In this document: positions 34,362 through 37,846 of the stretch, one piece after another
Numbering within the stretch: the first letter of the stretch is position 1
Layout of the letters: each line of letters opens with the position of its first letter
Origin: Falsigemmobacter faecalis
GTDB taxonomy: Bacteria; Pseudomonadota; Alphaproteobacteria; Rhodobacterales; Rhodobacteraceae
Reading direction: 5' to 3'
NCBI RefSeq assembly: GCF_003863335.1
Contig: NZ_RRAZ01000033.1
Coordinates: 1-37,846 of the forward strand
Length of the DNA: 37,846 nucleotides
The notes under the pieces: model-generated
Database searches by the model: none
Told to the model about the DNA's origin: nothing
The model's input: the letters and a program-made list of their open reading frames with translations, nothing else
Program-made: the position numbers and the translations under genes

Positions 34362-34775
34362 ATGAAGTTCCTCACCATGGCCCTGGTCATGACCCTTTTG
34401 CCCCTCACGGCCCAGGCTCAGGTGCCGATCAGCGGAGATCTGACCGTCAGCCTGAACCCGCAGCGCTATCGGATCTGTAATGACCGGCCCGAAAGACTGG
34501 CGTGGATGGAGACAATCGTCCCGCGGGAAGCTTATCGCGCAGTGACGCTGATGGAACTCTATGAACTGCGCTCATGGGAGACGATTGTTCGCAGTCAGGA
34601 TTGTTCCTGTGCGACCCGGTTCCCACCTTGGACCAATGCAGGAAACGAGTATGATAAAACCATCAGGCTGCTCAGTGCAGCTGAACACACCCGAAAGCAG
34701 CGAGAGCTCCGGCGCCAAGCGGCACAACTGAGATCCGCAGTGGAAACCGTCTGCCGCGCGCAGGGCAACTGGTAA
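34362..34775 (+). CDS. Small secreted protein in the virB operon
   Basis: The 137-residue protein has a signal peptide (MKFLTMALVMTLLPLTAQAQ) and four cysteines after it (RICNDR, QDCSC, TVCRAQ), probably disulphide-bonded in the periplasm. The C-terminal third is a charged helix. It lies 11 nt after virB11 and overlaps virB6. I do not know the family; its place suggests an accessory envelope part of the channel. Confidence 0.7.
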   Translation: MKFLTMALVMTLLPLTAQAQVPISGDLTVSLNPQRYRICNDRPERLAWMETIVPREAYRAVTLMELYELRSWETIVRSQDCSCATRFPPWTNAGNEYDKTIRLLSAAEHTRKQRELRRQAAQLRSAVETVCRAQGNW

Positions 34776-35800
34776 TGGGGGTGGTCAGCTGGATGGTCGG
34801 AAGTGCCGATGGCTTTCTCGCCTCTGCCGCGGAAAGTCAGTTTGGCGCGGTCGCCGGTCACCTTGGCACAGCAGCGCTGCTCATGGTTACGCTCTCCATC
34901 ATCGCGCTCTTTCTGAACATGGCATTCCAGTACCGGAGCATGGATGGCTCCAGCTTCTTTTGGTATCTACTGAAGCTATCGCTGATCGGGCTCTTTGCAT
35001 TCAACTGGGCTGAATTTAACGCGGTGGCGACCGCCGTGACCGGTGGGCTTGATTATATTGCCGGCACATTGGTCGCTTCAGTCGGCGGCAGTGGAGCTGG
35101 GGCAGGTCACTTCGCGGCCGAGTTTGACAACCTGATTGAACAGTTCAGCAAATATCTGAACGCCATCGGCGGCAATCTCAGCTGGATGACGGGCGCCATT
35201 CTGGGTGGGCTGGGTCTCATCATGCTGAGCCTGCTGGGCTTCCTGACCGGCATCGTGCTGATTTTTGGCAAGATGATGTTGTCGCTTATGCTGGGCCTCG
35301 CGCCTCTGATGATCACCCTCTCCCTCTTTGATGCCACGAAAGATTACTTCCATCGCTGGATCTCGACCACCGTAAGCTATGCCTTCTACCCGGTAGTCAT
35401 TGCAGCGATGTTCTCAACGGTCGTCGGCATGGCCAATGCCCTGCTGGCTGAACTGGGTGATCCTGCCTCTGCCACCAATATCGGGTCGCTGGTGCCCTTC
35501 TTTGTCATGGTGTTTTTGGCGAAGGGATTTGTCGCGGCAACCCCGATCATCGTGCGGGGGCTGTCAGGCAACTTCATGCTGATCGCGGGGCCGGCGGTGG
35601 CCGCAGGGGCAGCCGGCCTCACGCGTGGGCTCGCCAATACCCGCTCTGTACAGGCCCGGGCACTAAGCGGCGGCCTGAGCGGCACAGAGCTCGCCGGGCG
35701 CGCTATTATTCAGACGCCTGCGGCGACGCGGGCAGCAGTCCTGAGCAGCGGCGCACAAATCGCCCGCATAGCTGAACGCGCACGGCGGTTGGGACAGTAA
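34775..35800 (+). CDS. virB6: VirB6 polytopic channel protein
   Basis: VirB6 is the polytopic inner-membrane protein of the channel. The 341 residues show about six hydrophobic segments, the central LSLMLGLAPLMITLSLFDATKDYFHRWISTT block typical of VirB6/TrbL (read in parts, residues 165-195), and a hydrophilic Ala/Arg-rich tail. In the classical order VirB6 lies before VirB8; here it comes after VirB11. The ATG overlaps the previous stop (TAATG). Confidence 0.9.
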   Translation: MGVVSWMVGSADGFLASAAESQFGAVAGHLGTAALLMVTLSIIALFLNMAFQYRSMDGSSFFWYLLKLSLIGLFAFNWAEFNAVATAVTGGLDYIAGTLVASVGGSGAGAGHFAAEFDNLIEQFSKYLNAIGGNLSWMTGAILGGLGLIMLSLLGFLTGIVLIFGKMMLSLMLGLAPLMITLSLFDATKDYFHRWISTTVSYAFYPVVIAAMFSTVVGMANALLAELGDPASATNIGSLVPFFVMVFLAKGFVAATPIIVRGLSGNFMLIAGPAVAAGAAGLTRGLANTRSVQARALSGGLSGTELAGRAIIQTPAATRAAVLSSGAQIARIAERARRLGQ

Positions 35801-35887
35801 AATCCGGTACCCCGGTCAGAAACTTTGATCGGGGGTGCTGGATCTCCGCATCCCTCCGCTGCAGGATCTGCAGCGAGGAGAAACCCT

Positions 35888-36619
35888 ATGATTGCCCTGA
35901 AACCGATCTCTGATGATCACCCTGCCCTGCGAGCCTCTCCGCTGATCCGGGGCATCCTTCTCCTCATGGCCTGGATCGAAGAGCACGGCCCCATCCCGCT
36001 CACGCCCTCAACGGCTTTCAAACGGGTCTTCGTCGAATGGGCCGCGCATCATTTCGACTGGCCTGGCCATCGGCCCGAGGATCTCTACGCCGTCAACCGT
36101 GTGCTCAATGAGCAGGATTTCCTGCCCCTCATGGTCATCCATGACCTGCTGCTCCAAATGAAGCTCGGTCGCCACTACAAGGGCAACTTCCGGCTGACCA
36201 AATCCGGGCAGGCACTTGCCGGCCGTCCCGCAGCGCTCTTCTCTGAGATCCTGCCATGGTGGCTGACAGAGTTTAATCACAGCACGCTGTCGCGATTTGA
36301 CGCTGGAGCGGCCCGCCCGGACTGGCGGATTTATCTGAATATTCTGAATGTCGAGGCCGAGGGCGGGGTCACAGGTGCCCGTTTACGGGAGATCTTCTGC
36401 GAAGACCCGACGGAGCGCGATCGGCCATCCTACAATGACGGATTGCATGCTCTCTCGCTCTATGTCCTGCGGCCACTGATCTGGATCGGGCTTCTGGAAA
36501 GGATCGACGGAGAGCCTCGGTATCAGTTGGAAAAGGCCACCTTTGTGAAAACGCTGCTTTGGGAAGCGACATTGATGCTGGGCACCGATGGTTTGGTACG
36601 GAAGTCAACACGTCATTGA
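35888..36619 (+). CDS. Conserved cytoplasmic protein at the end of the virB operon
   Basis: The 243-residue protein lacks a signal peptide and membrane segments. It has an ordered alpha-helical pattern with FKRVFVEWAAHHFDWPGHRP and KGNFRLTKSGQALAGRPAAL; the second looks like the wing of a winged helix, followed by LFSEILPWWL. I recall similar proteins on plasmids of Rhizobiales and Rhodobacterales but know no function. ATG 35888 has GAGGAGA 6 nt upstream. A hairpin (CGCTGCAG-GAT-CTGCAGCG, 35857-35875) just before it could affect its translation. Confidence 0.65.
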   Translation: MIALKPISDDHPALRASPLIRGILLLMAWIEEHGPIPLTPSTAFKRVFVEWAAHHFDWPGHRPEDLYAVNRVLNEQDFLPLMVIHDLLLQMKLGRHYKGNFRLTKSGQALAGRPAALFSEILPWWLTEFNHSTLSRFDAGAARPDWRIYLNILNVEAEGGVTGARLREIFCEDPTERDRPSYNDGLHALSLYVLRPLIWIGLLERIDGEPRYQLEKATFVKTLLWEATLMLGTDGLVRKSTRH

Positions 36620-36650
36620 GCGGAGCCTATGACCGCTTTGGGCGGTGGGT

Positions 36651-37820
36651 TCAAAGGATCGCAGCAACACAGGCCTGAAACTTTTCCGCGGGTGTTTTGT
36701 AGCCAAGGGTTTTTCGCGGACGTTCATTGAGTTGTCTTGCCACCGCGCTGAGCTTTGCCTGACTGTGCCCAGATAAGTTTGTGCCCTTAGGAAAATATTG
36801 GCGCAAGAGGCGGTTCGTGTTTTCGTTTGTACCTCTCTGCCAGGGACTTTGTGGATCACAGAAGTAGACGTTGATGTTTGTGGCGATTGTGAAGTTCTGA
36901 TGGCCGGACATTTCCGTCCCCCGATCCCAGGTAAGCGACAGATAGAGATCACGCGGCAGCTTTTGAGCCTGTTTGATCAAGGCAGATGTCACGCTTTGGC
37001 TATCCTTGTTTTGCACTTTGGCGAGCATCACAAAGCGCGAGTGGCGCTCCACCAGGGTCAGGATGAAGCTATTGCCTGAGCCTGCGAGGAGATCTCCCTC
37101 CCAATGCCCGGGAATGGCACGATCCTCAGCAGAGGCCGGGCGCTCTCGGATTGAGACGGCCTCTCGAATTTGCCCCAAGCCTTGGCCTTTCAGGCTCGAA
37201 CATTGCGGGCGCCGCATCGAGCGCCTTGTTCTCAAATGCGCCTGCAACTCTTTCTTGAGAACGCCACGTGTCTGAATGAACAAGCTTTTGTAAATCGTCT
37301 CATGCGACACACGCTGCTCTGGATCGCCTGGATGTTCGCGCATCAACCAGCCTGCAATTTGTTCGGGAGACCATTTACGTAAGAGTTTTGCCGATATGAT
37401 GCGACATAGATGGACCTTGCCCACCAGCTTGCAGGTCTTAGGCCGACGGGTCCGATCCCACGCCGATTGATCCGCAGACGTTGCGCGATAAACAACACGA
37501 CCGCCATTGCGGTTGACCTCCCGGCTGATTGTAGAAGGTGAGCGCTTCAGCCTGCCTGCTATGGCACGTAAACTATCCCGCGCATGCAAGCCTCGTGAGA
37601 TCTCTTCACGCTCAGAGCATGACAGGGCCCGACAGGATCTGACACGCGATGGAGGGCGTATGCCACCAGTGCGTGCCAATAGGGGATGGACCGACGAGGA
37701 CGAGCGATCAAAGCTTCGTCCGATCGCATTCATGGACTCCCCGCGTTGCCAACGATCCCAAATCTCGGTCTTCTGCTGATCGGTAAAAAAGATACGCCGC
37801 CGATGGGCGTTGTTGCACAA
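36651..37820 (-). CDS. IS30-family transposase
   Basis: The 389-residue protein has an N-terminal helix-turn-helix of the IS30 type (FFTDQQKTEIWDRWQRGESM, RTGGIRPP), a second HTH (LRAIAGRLKRSPSTISREVN), and the catalytic core: HWEGDLLAG with the first Asp, LTWDRGTEMSGH with the second, and WQRGTNENTNRLLRQYFPKG with the Glu. The frame is intact and complete. I could not identify terminal repeats; the right one may lie at or beyond the window edge. Confidence 0.92.
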   Translation of the reverse strand: MCNNAHRRRIFFTDQQKTEIWDRWQRGESMNAIGRSFDRSSSSVHPLLARTGGIRPPSRVRSCRALSCSEREEISRGLHARDSLRAIAGRLKRSPSTISREVNRNGGRVVYRATSADQSAWDRTRRPKTCKLVGKVHLCRIISAKLLRKWSPEQIAGWLMREHPGDPEQRVSHETIYKSLFIQTRGVLKKELQAHLRTRRSMRRPQCSSLKGQGLGQIREAVSIRERPASAEDRAIPGHWEGDLLAGSGNSFILTLVERHSRFVMLAKVQNKDSQSVTSALIKQAQKLPRDLYLSLTWDRGTEMSGHQNFTIATNINVYFCDPQSPWQRGTNENTNRLLRQYFPKGTNLSGHSQAKLSAVARQLNERPRKTLGYKTPAEKFQACVAAIL

Positions 37821-37846
37821 ATCCGCCTTAGGATAGAGCGCCCCTA

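Noticed and set aside
36620-36660. Left terminal repeat of the IS30 element
   Set aside because: Candidate sequences here do not pair convincingly with the bases at 37800-37846.
1-37846. CRISPR arrays or tandem repeat arrays
   Set aside because: No regularly spaced direct repeats were seen in any part of the window.

Overview
The window is GC-rich DNA dominated by mobile elements. It very probably comes from a plasmid or another accessory replicon of an alphaproteobacterium, most likely a member of the Rhodobacteraceae. This rests on codon and base composition, on the family of insertion sequences, on the cobalamin and aromatic-catabolism genes, and on a virB-type conjugation operon. No replication, partition, relaxase or coupling-protein gene is visible, so the replicon type cannot be stated.

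Layout. 1-353: end of an IS3-family element whose transposase carries a short palindromic insertion. 401-2908: complete IS21-family element (istA, istB). 2955-5062: cobQ and cobO of cobalamin synthesis, bounded on the other side by an IS5-family element (5194-6329) whose transposase is broken by two short palindromic insertions. 6417-12881: a catabolic island with two divergent transcription units (cyclase and 3-hydroxyacyl-CoA dehydrogenase leftward; AtoE-like carrier, YciI-like protein, CatC-like isomerase and SDR rightward), then a LysR regulator and a PcaD-like enol-lactone hydrolase. 12995-15992: a decayed AraC-type regulator next to a TonB-dependent receptor interrupted by one amber codon. 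16100-17350: decayed IS5 and IS3 remnants. 17298-18294: an AT-richer toxin C-terminus with its probable immunity gene. 18308-21342: a membrane-anchored coiled-coil protein, an IS66 remnant and a complete-looking IS5/IS1182-type transposase. 21343-22700: mostly empty, with one small gene and one possible coding remnant.

22771-36619 is the largest functional unit. Two leftward genes (a winged-helix protein and a periplasmic protein) diverge from a rightward, tightly overlapping virB operon: small protein, VirB1-type lytic transglycosylase, VirB2, VirB3, VirB4, small lipoprotein, a second lytic transglycosylase with a VirB5-like N-terminus, VirB5, VirB8, VirB9, VirB10, VirB11, a small cysteine-containing secreted protein, VirB6 and a conserved cytoplasmic protein. 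Every structural part of a mating-pair-formation channel is present, but VirD4 and a relaxase are not. An IS30-family transposase (36651-37820) closes the window.

The most unusual observations are: short hairpin-forming insertions of 34-46 nt in transposase genes; the lytic transglycosylase with a VirB5-like head inside the virB operon; the lactone/acyl-CoA catabolic cluster that has CatC- and PcaD-like enzymes but no ring-cleaving or cycloisomerase gene; and matching decay of a TonB receptor and its neighbouring regulator.
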